DNA of 64,000 nt from Pseudovibrio sp. Tun.PSC04-5.I4 (GTDB lineage: Bacteria > Pseudomonadota > Alphaproteobacteria > Rhizobiales > Stappiaceae): positions 2,678,501-2,742,500 of the forward strand of contig NZ_FNLB01000006.1 of NCBI RefSeq assembly GCF_900104145.1, given 5' to 3'. Positions 27,094-36,018 of the stretch are shown in pieces. Under the pieces are notes generated by a model that searched no databases, had not been told where the DNA came from, and saw nothing but the letters and a program-made list of their open reading frames with translations. Numbering within the stretch: the stretch's first letter is position 1; every line of letters starts with the position of its first letter. The position numbers and the translations under genes were made by a program.

Positions 27094-27759
27094 CTAAAAA
27101 TTCCAATTCAAGCCCATACGCCCTACGATAAATTTGTTCTTTGTGTAGTAATTGTTCACATTGGCTTTTGTTTTCCCAAGATCAATATAGAGCATATCAA
27201 ATTTGAGCGAAACATTGTCGGTTACAGACGCCTCTAGCCCGCCCCCAGCTGTCCAGCCCATCTCCACGGCTTTCAAATTGGTAGAACCAGCAACAGCTAC
27301 CGGTGCGTCGTAACTATGTACGCTTGCGATAGCCAAACCACCTGTAACATACGGCAAAAATTTACCTATTTGCAGGCCCAGCCTCGCTCGCAACGTACCA
27401 AACCAGTCGATTTTGTTTTTACAAGCGTCTGTGGGGACACAAGTCCAGTCAGCATCGGTGCTGAATGATTTCTCTATGTTAGAAACTTGAAAATCAGCCT
27501 CCAAGCCGACAACAATACGATCATAAGACTTGTTGTAGCCCAAGGTCGCTCCAGCCAAAAAACCATCATAGTTTTCATCGGCCCCCCATTTTGTATTTTT
27601 GAGAGCTTGGGTAAATTCTCCCGCTCCGTAACCCACATTCAATCCAGCGTAAAAACCATCCCAACGATCGTTTAGCTTTTCAGAAGGCGCTAGGTCTGCC
27701 GCATGAGAAGTTGAGCTTGCAGTAAGAATTATTAAAACACTAAATGTTGAAAAACGCAT
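27094..27759 (-). CDS. Outer-membrane beta-barrel protein (Omp25/31-like porin family)
   Basis: A 221-aa outer-membrane protein. I start it at the ATG at 27759, which begins a signal peptide (MRFSTFSVLIILTASSTSHA, then ADLAP); the frame is open to 27816 without a good start. The mature part opens with WDGFYAGLNVGYGAGEF, characteristic of the 8-stranded Omp25/31-type barrels of Rhizobiales, contains SYDRIVVGLEADFQVS, and ends in alternating strands with a C-terminal aromatic residue (VGRMGLNWNF). The low GC of the gene and its AT-rich flank differ from neighbours. It lies in the insertion between addB and the murU-like gene. Confidence 0.82.
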   Translation of the reverse strand: MRFSTFSVLIILTASSTSHAADLAPSEKLNDRWDGFYAGLNVGYGAGEFTQALKNTKWGADENYDGFLAGATLGYNKSYDRIVVGLEADFQVSNIEKSFSTDADWTCVPTDACKNKIDWFGTLRARLGLQIGKFLPYVTGGLAIASVHSYDAPVAVAGSTNLKAVEMGWTAGGGLEASVTDNVSLKFDMLYIDLGKTKANVNNYYTKNKFIVGRMGLNWNF

Positions 27760-28126
27760 AACTCTGAGTTCCAGAAAATTCCAAATTGAAAGACACTCAC
27801 TGGTATCATGCTGCATACAAATTTCTAGTAATTTTTTCTAATGTTGTACTAAAGTACCAAGTAATATAGTTAGGTTATTCTCTTCCCGTTACCAACGATC
27901 CTAAATATTGGCTCGTTGTTTCGCTGAATAATAGATACGGCGGCAGTATTTCAGTTTTAATACTCCATCTTTGTTCAAATATAAAAATGTTGCACTCACC
28001 AGCTGAATCCATCTCACAGAGTTCTTATTCAAGCCGGGAATGTCCAGTCGGAACTGACGGCTGTTCGCAATATTCTGCACACGTGAAATGGGCAGAATGC
28101 GGCACAAGCAGCAATTGAGCTCAGGG
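27760..28126. other. AT-rich intergenic stretch
   Basis: No gene supported. A 68-codon minus-strand frame (27901-28107) has no ribosome-binding site and no recognisable features. The part next to the omp gene probably holds its promoter; the right end grades into the tandem repeat. Confidence 0.5.
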
Positions 28127-28612
28127 TGCAGGCGCTGGTGGGTTTGGCTCTAGGTCCCGCATCGAGTGCGGGATGACACAGAGGAGGGGTGACGCCTTGC
28201 ATCAAGCACCATCGCCGTCATGCCGGACGAGCGGAGCAGAGATCCGGTATCCAGTGCCACGAGTGCAGGCGCTGGTGGGTGGGGCTCTAGGTCTCTCAGC
28301 GAGTGCTGGAAGACACCGTGGAGGGGTGATGCCTTGCATCAAGCATCATCACCGTCATGCCGGACGAGCGGAGCGAAGATCCGGTACCCAGTGCCACGAG
28401 TGCAGGCGTTGGTGGGTTTGGCTCTGGCTCCCGCATCGGGTGCGGAAAGACACCGAGGAGGGGTGTGATGCTTTGCAACACGCATCATCGCCGTCATGCC
28501 GGACGAGCGGAGTGAAGATCCGGTATCCAGTGCCACGAGTGCAGGCGTTGGTGGGTTTGACTCTGGCTCCCGCAGCGAGTGCGGGAAGACGGTGGGGTTG
28601 GTGTCAGTCATA
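28127..28612. repeat. Tandem repeat, period 137-139 bp, about 3.5 copies
   Basis: Units start at 28127, 28264, 28401 and 28540, each opening TGCAGGCG(C/T)TGGTGGG. Every full unit contains CGTCATGCCGGACGAGCGGA and GATCCGGTA(T/C)CCAGTGCCACG. Short palindromes occur inside, such as CCCGCA-TCGAG-TGCGGG and CCGGA...TCCGG. Units differ by scattered substitutions. The period is not a multiple of three and frames are open on both strands, so coding is unlikely. The motifs resemble interspersed palindromic elements common in alphaproteobacterial intergenic DNA. Confidence 0.85.
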
Positions 28613-29060
28613 AACTTATTCCCCTTCCCTTGACCTGCCCTATCCTCAGTTTTGTACTCACGTGTACGGGCAGCTGGTGGAGCGACCGCTAGTGTGGCGT
28701 GGGTTGGGCGGGGCTACCGAGGGAAGTAACGCAGCTTTCGGCGGGTCCGTTGAGGTTCCCCTTTCGCCAACACCGCGGGGGCAAAGTGGATGTTCGGTCA
28801 AGCCAAAGGGCGTCGGCGGTGGGAGTTACTCTCTAACGAGGGCTGACTTCTCACAGCGTCTTTTGGGTTGTCCTTAGCCTCATACAAAAACGCCCGGGCG
28901 AGGCGAGCAGCCGATGCCGAAGAAACATATTTAACAAGTAGCGCAGGCCCCGCCTGCTCGCCTTGCTCTCCCCGTAAATCGGGATTCATTCGCTCACCAC
29001 TGCATGGAAGCCCATGCGGTGCATTTACTGTTGATGTAAGGGAGGGGTGGTTTTGGAACA
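28613..29060. other. Non-coding, repeat-like region after the tandem repeat
   Basis: No convincing gene. A 63-aa minus-strand frame at 28798-28989 (MNPDLRGEQGEQAGPALLVK...) has no identifiable domain and no clear ribosome-binding site; it looks like the open frames found in repetitive intergenic DNA. GC-rich with several short inverted repeats. Confidence 0.45.
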
Positions 29061-29082
29061 GGCCCGCTCATATGGCGGGCCA
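29061..29082 (-). terminator. Hairpin after the murU-like gene
   Basis: Perfect 7-bp stem GGCCCGC/GCGGGCC around TCATATG, 17 nt beyond the stop of the gene at 29099. The following tract on the minus strand (TGTTCCAAAA) is poor in T, so termination may be weak or factor-assisted. Confidence 0.5.
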
Positions 29083-29098
29083 GCCTTATAAAGGGCGC

Positions 29099-29833
29099 TT
29101 AGTTTGCGCTGTTTGCAATTGCCTGTTCAGCCTCAACCAATCCTTGCGGTGTGCCAACATGGAGCCACAGGCCACCACCTTCAACACCGAAAAGACGACC
29201 GCTCTCGATTGCCTTATCGAAAAGCAGGTTCATGGAAAACGGACCTTCAGGCGTATCAGCAAACAACCGGGGATGAACCAATGCCGTTCCTGAATAGATG
29301 AACGGGGCCATAGAGCGCTCATCACGGCGCTCTAACTTGCCTTCATCGTCCATCAGGAAGTCGCCTTTGCCATCGTACCCAACCGCGGTTACGGCGGGGG
29401 CGAGAAGCAAGAGGATATCCATTGCGCTGTCATCCCAAGCATCCACCAGCATATCCAGATTGGGCTTTACGCCTTCCAGCCATAAGCTATCGGAGTTTTT
29501 GATAATGAACGGATCATCACCAAGCATCGGCAGAGCTTTTTTGACGCCGCCGCCGGTATCCAGCAGCTCGTCGCGTTCATCCGAGATCTTGACATCAAGG
29601 CCTTGGAATTTGCGGGCATGAACTTCTACCAGATCGGCAAGATAGTGCACGTTGACAACGCAAGTTTCGAGGCCAGCATCCTTTAATCGTGATGCGGCGC
29701 GCGCAAGCATCGACACACCATTCACCTCAATTAGAGGTTTGGGGGTGGTGGCTGTAAGGGGCCGCATACGTTTGCCCATCCCTGCAGACAATACCATTGC
29801 CGCTTTGGGGTGGAAGGAGGTTTCTTTCAGCAT
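29099..29833 (-). CDS. murU: MurU-like nucleotidyltransferase (N-acetylmuramate-1-phosphate uridylyltransferase)
   Basis: Sugar-phosphate nucleotidyltransferase of 244 aa. The N-terminal nucleotide-binding motif is LSAGMGKRMRPLTATTPKPL (residues 15-34), followed by VNVHYLADLVE, DTGGGVKKAL and NSDSLW. In Pseudomonas and relatives MurU and the kinase AmgK recycle peptidoglycan MurNAc to UDP-MurNAc, bypassing the fosfomycin-sensitive step. The adjacent upstream gene encodes a TsaE-AmgK-type fusion 32 nt away, which supports this specific function over a generic NTP transferase. Confidence 0.78.
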   Translation of the reverse strand: MLKETSFHPKAAMVLSAGMGKRMRPLTATTPKPLIEVNGVSMLARAASRLKDAGLETCVVNVHYLADLVEVHARKFQGLDVKISDERDELLDTGGGVKKALPMLGDDPFIIKNSDSLWLEGVKPNLDMLVDAWDDSAMDILLLLAPAVTAVGYDGKGDFLMDDEGKLERRDERSMAPFIYSGTALVHPRLFADTPEGPFSMNLLFDKAIESGRLFGVEGGGLWLHVGTPQGLVEAEQAIANSAN

Positions 29834-29865
29834 CGATTAGTCTCTATTTGTTATATTCTCTTATA

Positions 29866-31377
29866 TCAGGAGCCACTTTGCCTCGTCTCTTTTGACGAGA
29901 GTATGACGTTGAACAGTTGTTTCAGCTTTACTTCCCCTAATTGTGCAAAGCACAGGCGCACATAGCTGCGAATACGAGGAAGCATCTCCATGTATTTGGG
30001 TTTTCCGAGCTGTTTATCAAGACGCACGAAGGCCCCAAGTATTTTTGCGTTCCTTTGCAAAGCCAAAATTGCAACGGAACGCCGAAAGACTATTTCATCA
30101 AAATTGTGTTGATGTTTCGTTGCCAAGTTACAATATCGTTGCAATAAATGCTCTTGCAGCTCCTTCGGCATGTCAACGCGCGCATCATAAACAAGCGAAG
30201 CAACGTCGTAAGCCGCAGGCCCTACCATCGCATCTTGGTAGTCAATAAGGCCTAGCTTATTGAGGCCGGACGCTTCTGGCAACCACATGATATTTGGGCT
30301 GTGGTAATCCCTCAGCAGCAACGTAGGTTTTTCTGCAAGCACCGGCTCCAGCAGCTCTCGCCACGCCTCAACATATTCAGTGCGCTGATGCTCGGTTGCG
30401 GGCTCGCCGCTCGCATAGGGCAGGTACCATTCCAGATAGAGGTCAGCTTCGGTAATCAGCACCTCAAAATCGCAAGGCTTCAGCAGATGCGTTTTGCCAT
30501 CAGCTTCCAGCTCCGTTTGCCAGGTGCAACTGTGGAGTCGCGCGATGTTATCAATCGCAAGCTCATAACGCTCCTGTATGGCATCCTCGTGTTCGGTGAT
30601 GATCTGATCCCCGAAATCCTCCAGAAGCGCCAAGCCATGCTGTGGATCAGCGGCCAGTCGCTTGGGAACGCGAAACCCTTGCTCTGCCAGCGCATTGCCA
30701 ACGGCAAAAAAAGCTGTCACGTCTTGTGCGCGATGGACGGTTTCACCATAGGTTTTGCCATTTGCCAGCAGCGGTTCGGGTCCAACTGGGGGACTATCCA
30801 TAAAGACGACTGTCTCCCCGTCTTTGTGAAGACGAAAATACGTGCGAATGGATGCATCCCCTTGCACATGCTCTCGTCTGGCCTCACTCCAACCCGTTTT
30901 GGTGAGAAGAGCGCGGCGTGCTGCCAAGCGCTCTAAACGCTTCGCCCAACTGACGGAATTGGCCGTCATGGTAATTTCGCGAGAGTCTGGCTCAGTGCCC
31001 TCAGTCAGCTTTAGCTCCAGCGCTTCCGGCCAATAGGACGCATCACCCATCTCCGGCCACTCGATGAGGGCAACGCCGGATTCGAAATATTCCTCAAGCC
31101 CCAGTTCCTCCAGCTCTTCCGGCTCTTCAATCCGGTAGAGATCAAAATGGGCAACGGGCATTCTTGGAAGGTCGTAGGTCTGAACAAGCGTGAATGTTGG
31201 GCTTGGGACTTCCAAATCCGGATTGGCAGCCAAGTGCCTAAGCAATGCCCTGCTGAGAGTAGATTTGCCTGTACCCAGATCACCGGAAAGAGCCAGCACG
31301 TCGCCCTCTTGCAGCAACTCAGCTAAATCTGCCGCAAAAAGCTCCGTGGCTGTTTGGTTTTCAAGAAGTACGTGCAT
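29866..31377 (-). CDS. tsaE: Fusion of TsaE (tRNA t6A ATPase) and AmgK-like sugar kinase
   Basis: A 503-aa two-domain protein. Residues about 1-145 are TsaE, the ATPase of the tRNA N6-threonylcarbamoyladenosine complex: Walker A LSGDLGTGKSTLSRALL near 34-50, then SPTFTLVQTYD, HFDLYRIEEPEELEELGLEE, and ALIEWPEMG. Residues about 165-495 are an aminoglycoside-phosphotransferase-like kinase with catalytic loop LLLRDYHSPNIMW near 345-357 and the metal site LGLIDYQDAMVGPAAYDVAS. The second domain matches AmgK, the MurNAc/GlcNAc anomeric kinase that feeds MurU, whose gene follows. The fusion is seen directly; the two halves serve unrelated pathways. Confidence 0.85.
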   Translation of the reverse strand: MHVLLENQTATELFAADLAELLQEGDVLALSGDLGTGKSTLSRALLRHLAANPDLEVPSPTFTLVQTYDLPRMPVAHFDLYRIEEPEELEELGLEEYFESGVALIEWPEMGDASYWPEALELKLTEGTEPDSREITMTANSVSWAKRLERLAARRALLTKTGWSEARREHVQGDASIRTYFRLHKDGETVVFMDSPPVGPEPLLANGKTYGETVHRAQDVTAFFAVGNALAEQGFRVPKRLAADPQHGLALLEDFGDQIITEHEDAIQERYELAIDNIARLHSCTWQTELEADGKTHLLKPCDFEVLITEADLYLEWYLPYASGEPATEHQRTEYVEAWRELLEPVLAEKPTLLLRDYHSPNIMWLPEASGLNKLGLIDYQDAMVGPAAYDVASLVYDARVDMPKELQEHLLQRYCNLATKHQHNFDEIVFRRSVAILALQRNAKILGAFVRLDKQLGKPKYMEMLPRIRSYVRLCFAQLGEVKLKQLFNVILSSKETRQSGS

Positions 31378-31605
31378 ACAAAGCCCTTAACACTGACAGA
31401 ACGCACAAAGCGCTCAAATTCCATCAAGCTTAAGCACTTGCCAAAACACACATGGGAACTCAAGCCCTAAAGCAGTTTGCGAGTAATCTGGTTCACTCAA
31501 ACTGCTCAATTTCTTCGCTACGCACGTACTGCTATCCGAAAACCGTAGGCATTTTTCGGGAATACGCTTTAGCGGTGTTTATCTGCCTGAAAACTAAAGG
31601 ATGGG

Positions 31606-34122
31606 TTATTCTGCCGCTTCCAAGGAATGTACATGCGGCTCAAGAGGGAAGGTGCAATCCACTGTGGTCCCCTCCCCTTCAATTGACGAGATTTCGACGG
31701 ACCCGCCGTGCAACTCGACAAAACTCTTCACAATTGCGAGGCCTAAACCAACGCCTTGGCGATTTCCACCAGCACCACGGCCTACGAAGCGGGAGAACAC
31801 TTGTTCCAACATCTCCTGCGGAATGCCTGCGCCATGATCCTTGATCTGGATGCGTACTTCCTGATCGTCCCGCTCACAATTAATATCAACCAGGCCACCC
31901 TTGTTAGAGTAGCGGATCGCGTTGGAGATGAGGTTGAATAGAACCTGACGTAGACGGCGTTCATCAGCTTTCAAAATGCCAATGCAATCCGGCATATGAG
32001 TACGCAGCGTGATATCAGATTCAACGAGGCGATCTTTCAGCCCTTCAACGGCTTCAGAGACGGTTTTAGCAACATCTACCTCTGAAATTTCCAGCTCCAT
32101 GATGCCGGCATCAACCGTTGCCAGATCAAGAATATCGTTGATGATGTGCAACAGCGCAGAGGAGGAAGACAGAATGTAATCGGTGTATTCTTCCTGCTTG
32201 GGAGAGAGGTCGCCAAACTTGGCATCTCCCAGCAATTGAGCAAAGCCGATGATCGTGGTGAGTGGAGACCGCAGCTCGTAAGAGACGTGCTGGATGAACG
32301 CGTTCTTGAGCTGATCAGCCTCCTGAAGCGCATCATTCGTGGCGTGGAGTGCACGTTCGATGTTCACTGTATCCGTCACGTTGACAAAGGTCAGCAATGT
32401 GCCGCCATCAGGCAGAGGCACAGTCACATAGTCAATGACAGATCCATCCATGCGTTCCATGCGACCGGCAACGCTTGTGCGATTGTCGGAAAGGCCGGTG
32501 ACGCCGCGTGCAAGCTCTTGCCAGCGATCGGAGTCTCCCATTAGGGTTCGGCAACTTTCCAGCAGATCATTCACATGCGGCTCGCCTTCGAGGAGTTCCT
32601 CGGAAAATCCCCATATTTCGGCAAATGCTGGGTTTGAGAGGCGCATACGACCGTTGGAGCCAAACACGGCAACTGCTTCTGTGAGGTGATCCAACGTCTC
32701 CCGCTGCACACGAGTGAGAGCAATGAAGCGGCTTTCCAGATCTAACTGCTCAGTCACGTTCTCGTAGAAGTACGTCACCCCGCCTTGCGGATGCGGGCTC
32801 GCGATCACGCGAAGTGTCCGACCATCCGGCAGGTGCCACCAGAATGCTTGTGCATCCAATGCGTGGTAGCACTCAAGGTGTTTCTTACGCCAACCACGGT
32901 AGTCTGCTTGTTCCGGTAGTTTGCGCGCTGCACGAAGGGAATCCAGAAGTTCACCTTCTTCCGGTTTGCCTTCCAGAAAGCTCTGATCAAAGTCCCACAA
33001 CGAGCAGTAAGCTGCGTTGTAGAACTGGAGACGATGATCAGCTCCAAACACGGCCACAGGTGTTTGTAGCTGATCCAACGTACGTGTGTGGGACTCCAAT
33101 GTGCGGCGGAGCTGCCCCTGTACACGTTCGAGCTCTGAGATGTCCTGAGCCAGACCTGCATTGCCATGGTCAGAGTTCACATCAGTCAACTCAAAGACGC
33201 GGCGTTCACCAGCTGCGACGACCGGCATCGGCGAATGATAGACACCATCCGTCTGACGCATCATATTGAGTTTGTTGCGACCTTTGGCTTCCAACAGCTC
33301 GATCTGCCCCTCAACCACGGAGCGCGTGCTTTCAGCCTCTACAGCGTCCACATAAGCGCCGTTGACCCAAACAAGCTTTCCGTGATTGTCGCGTTGCCAC
33401 GCTGGACCCGGCAAAGCATCCAGTAAACTGTGAAGTGCGGAGATCTGCTCGCGCAGCTCTTTGTTCTGCTCAGCAAGGCGCGCGCTGAGCTGTCGATCTC
33501 CAGTCAAATCACGCAGGCGAAGGACAGCCAGACCACCTGCCGTATGACCTGAAGCTTCCAGGTAAACTCCATCAATTGTGGTGAGCGTTAGTCGGAAGAC
33601 CTCGCCATGGCCGCGCAAATGCCCCAGAAATGCGCGTAAAGCCTCAGCGGATTTCACATCCAACCACGTCTCGAACTCAACCAATTGAGAAAGACCACCT
33701 GGCAACTCCAGGTTTTCCGGCAAATGACCGGCAACACCCGGAAGTTTGGCTTCTCCATCCCAAACCAGTAGCAGACTATCTTCGGTCTCCAACAAATTTT
33801 CCAAGCGGTCAATACGAGCCATGGCATCAGCCCGGTCCTGTCGTAATTGAAGAATGGAAAGAGTGTCATTGCGCCTGATGCGCACGAGAACTACCGAAGC
33901 TGCAACTGCATACAAAGCGATACCGGCCGTTGCCGCGACCCAAACCACTTTAAATGCATCAACTGAACTACCGGAAAGAGAAGGCAAGATATCCATTGCC
34001 TGAGAAAAGCCCGCGGCTCCAAGCAGGGCGAACACAGCAACGCCTAGTAGGTTCAGCGATAGCCGAAACCTTCTGCGCCACAGCACGTTTACACGCGTGT
34101 GTTTATGCCAGAATGCTGGCAT
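31606..34122 (-). CDS. divL: DivL-type PAS sensor kinase with tyrosine in place of the phospho-histidine
   Basis: An 838-aa membrane sensor. The ATG at 34122 has AAGGGG six nt upstream; the frame is open to 34200. Two membrane segments lie at about residues 20-42 and 58-80, followed by several PAS-like segments (for example LEAKGRNKLNMM, VAVFGADHRLQFYNAAYCSL, VAVFGSNGRMRLSNPAF). The dimerisation helix reads FIQHVSYELRSPLTTI: tyrosine (about residue 615) replaces the phospho-acceptor histidine of SHELRTPL. The ATPase domain is intact (N-box LFNLISNAIRYSN, DHGAGIP, GVGLGLAIVKSF). This substitution defines DivL, the CckA-regulating polarity factor of the CtrA pathway. Genes tsaE-amgK and ahcY flank it. 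Confidence 0.87.
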   Translation of the reverse strand: MPAFWHKHTRVNVLWRRRFRLSLNLLGVAVFALLGAAGFSQAMDILPSLSGSSVDAFKVVWVAATAGIALYAVAASVVLVRIRRNDTLSILQLRQDRADAMARIDRLENLLETEDSLLLVWDGEAKLPGVAGHLPENLELPGGLSQLVEFETWLDVKSAEALRAFLGHLRGHGEVFRLTLTTIDGVYLEASGHTAGGLAVLRLRDLTGDRQLSARLAEQNKELREQISALHSLLDALPGPAWQRDNHGKLVWVNGAYVDAVEAESTRSVVEGQIELLEAKGRNKLNMMRQTDGVYHSPMPVVAAGERRVFELTDVNSDHGNAGLAQDISELERVQGQLRRTLESHTRTLDQLQTPVAVFGADHRLQFYNAAYCSLWDFDQSFLEGKPEEGELLDSLRAARKLPEQADYRGWRKKHLECYHALDAQAFWWHLPDGRTLRVIASPHPQGGVTYFYENVTEQLDLESRFIALTRVQRETLDHLTEAVAVFGSNGRMRLSNPAFAEIWGFSEELLEGEPHVNDLLESCRTLMGDSDRWQELARGVTGLSDNRTSVAGRMERMDGSVIDYVTVPLPDGGTLLTFVNVTDTVNIERALHATNDALQEADQLKNAFIQHVSYELRSPLTTIIGFAQLLGDAKFGDLSPKQEEYTDYILSSSSALLHIINDILDLATVDAGIMELEISEVDVAKTVSEAVEGLKDRLVESDITLRTHMPDCIGILKADERRLRQVLFNLISNAIRYSNKGGLVDINCERDDQEVRIQIKDHGAGIPQEMLEQVFSRFVGRGAGGNRQGVGLGLAIVKSFVELHGGSVEISSIEGEGTTVDCTFPLEPHVHSLEAAE

Positions 34123-34439
34123 GTTGTGCCCCTTTCTTCGCCGCCTTAGATTCATGCCACACACCGCACTGGTGCCACGAATCACGAATAAGTCGCTCAA
34201 CTGCTTAACTTAACGACTGATTCGTTATCAACATAACCTGATTGAATTTTCGGAAGAAGAGGATCTTTACAAAAAGTAAACAAATTCTGTGGGCGAAATA
34301 TTCATCCACTACAATCTGTGGTAAGTCCGATGAGCCCACCCCCAATATATAGAAAATGGGCCCATCGAGCTTATTAGATTTCATAGATCTGTTAATGCTA
34401 AGTGCTTCATGCTCAACAGCTATATGGCTCTAACTTAAA
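34123..34439. other. Intergenic region between ahcY and divL
   Basis: No gene. It probably holds the divL promoter on the minus strand, and a hairpin with arms GATGAGCCCA/TGGGCCCATC (one mismatch, 34329-34366) that may slow transcription leaving ahcY, although it lacks a T-run. Confidence 0.4.
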
Positions 34440-35840
34440 TCAATATTTATAGTGCTCGGCCTTAAACGGACCGGATTTCTCGAGGCCGAGGTAGTTCGCC
34501 TGATCATCCGTCAACTCGCTGAGAGTGACACCAAGCTTAGCAAGATGAAGACGCGCAACCTTCTCATCCAGATGCTTAGGCAGTACGTAGACTTCGTTCT
34601 GGTAGTTCTCATTCTTGGTGTAGAGCTCAATCTGAGCCAGTACCTGATTGGTAAAGCTTGCAGACATAACGAAGGATGGATGACCTGTCGCATTGCCAAG
34701 GTTCACCAGCCGGCCTTCTGAGAGAAGGATCAGACGTTTACCATCCGGGTATTCGATCAAGTCAACCTGTGGCTTCACATTGCGCCATTTGAAGTTACGC
34801 AGTGCTGCAACCTGAATCTCGTTATCAAAGTGGCCAATGTTACAGACGATCGCCATGTCCTTCATGTCGCGCATGTGGTCGGCAGTGATAACGTCTTTGT
34901 TGCCTGTTGTGGTGACGAAGATATCGCCTTCACCAACAGCCTGCTCCATTGTCTTAACTTCGTACCCATCCATCGCCGCCTGAAGCGCACAGATTGGATC
35001 GATTTCGGTGACAACCACACGAGCGCCTGCGCCGTTCAAAGACTGAGCTGAGCCTTTACCAACATCGCCATAACCTGCAACAACAGCCACTTTACCAGCC
35101 ATCATGACGTCAGTACCGCGGCGGATACCATCTACCAATGATTCACGGCAGCCATAACGGTTGTCGAACTTGGATTTCGTAACGGAATCGTTCACGTTGA
35201 TTGCAGGGAACGGGAGGTCGCCTTTTCTCTGCATTTCGTAAAGACGCATAACACCTGTGGTTGTTTCCTCAGAAACGCCCATGATGTTACCTTTGACCTT
35301 GGAGAAGAAGCCCGGGTCTTTTTCGAGACGACGCTTAATGGTCGCGAAGAGCGCTGTTTCTTCCTCGTTCGACGGATTGTCGAGCAAAGATGCATCTTTT
35401 TCGGCTTTCGCACCAAGAAGAATCATCAATGTTGCGTCACCACCATCATCGAGGATGAGGTTTGCAGTCTCGCCATTGCCCCAATCGAAGATCTTGTCAG
35501 CGTAGGACCAGTACTCTTCGAGGGTTTCGCCTTTTTCAGCGAACACAGGGATGCCCGCGTCTGCCATAGCTGCGGCAGCCTGATCCTGCGTGGAGAAGAT
35601 GTTACAGGAGGCCCAACGGACTTCAGCGCCAAGCGCTACAAGGGTCTCGATGAGAACTGCTGTCTGAATTGTCATATGCAAGGAGCCAGCAATGCGAGCC
35701 CCTTTGAGAGGCTTACTTGTACCGAATTCTTCGCGGCAAGCCATAAGGCCCGGCATTTCAGTTTCAGCAATTTCAATTTCAGTACGACCCCACTGCGCAA
35801 GTGAGATGTCTTTGACGTAATAATCGTTAGATGCAGTCAT
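34440..35840 (-). CDS. ahcY: Adenosylhomocysteinase (SAH hydrolase)
   Basis: Cleaves S-adenosylhomocysteine to adenosine and homocysteine, removing the inhibitor left by methyltransferases; 466 aa as in rhizobia. The ATG at 35840 (MTASNDYYVKDISLAQWGRT) is preceded by AGGAAG, while the frame is open to 35915. Visible motifs are SLHMTIQTAVLIETLVALGA, the NAD-binding GYGDVGKGSAQSLNGAGARV near residue 255, and the C-terminal LEKSGPFKAEHYKY. A perfect 8-bp inverted repeat lies about 120 nt upstream. Confidence 0.97.
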   Translation of the reverse strand: MTASNDYYVKDISLAQWGRTEIEIAETEMPGLMACREEFGTSKPLKGARIAGSLHMTIQTAVLIETLVALGAEVRWASCNIFSTQDQAAAAMADAGIPVFAEKGETLEEYWSYADKIFDWGNGETANLILDDGGDATLMILLGAKAEKDASLLDNPSNEEETALFATIKRRLEKDPGFFSKVKGNIMGVSEETTTGVMRLYEMQRKGDLPFPAINVNDSVTKSKFDNRYGCRESLVDGIRRGTDVMMAGKVAVVAGYGDVGKGSAQSLNGAGARVVVTEIDPICALQAAMDGYEVKTMEQAVGEGDIFVTTTGNKDVITADHMRDMKDMAIVCNIGHFDNEIQVAALRNFKWRNVKPQVDLIEYPDGKRLILLSEGRLVNLGNATGHPSFVMSASFTNQVLAQIELYTKNENYQNEVYVLPKHLDEKVARLHLAKLGVTLSELTDDQANYLGLEKSGPFKAEHYKY

Positions 35841-35958
35841 CAAATCTTCCTGAATGCCTGGGCCCATAGGTCCCTCCCGCACGGTTGAATCACGCGACAA
35901 ATCACGCGTGTTCATTGCAAGCTGTTATACATCACAGGCAAAGTGGAAAGCAATAAAG

Positions 35959-35978
35959 ATATAAAGGTTTCTTTATAT
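35959..35978. promoter_or_regulatory. Perfect inverted repeat upstream of ahcY (candidate SahR-like operator)
   Basis: ATATAAAG-GTTT-CTTTATAT, perfect 8-nt arms, 119 nt before the ahcY start and just after the NUDIX gene's end. ArsR-family SAH-responsive regulators (SahR) control ahcY and methionine-cycle genes in several proteobacteria through AT-rich palindromes; this is an inference from position and symmetry. Confidence 0.5.
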
Positions 35979-36018
35979 GATCATAAAATATGATTGACAC
36001 ACAAACACAGGGAGGCTG

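Noticed and set aside
28127..28612. Possible CRISPR array.
   Set aside because: Units are 137-139 bp long and similar over their whole length, without short identical repeats separated by unique spacers, and no cas gene is near.
28173..28613. Open frames on both strands across the tandem repeat (up to 146 codons).
   Set aside because: The period is not a multiple of three, frames change between units, there is no ribosome-binding site, and composition alone keeps stops rare.
28798..28989. A 63-aa minus-strand gene.
   Set aside because: No ribosome-binding site or domain; lies in repeat-like DNA. Left as part of a non-coding region.
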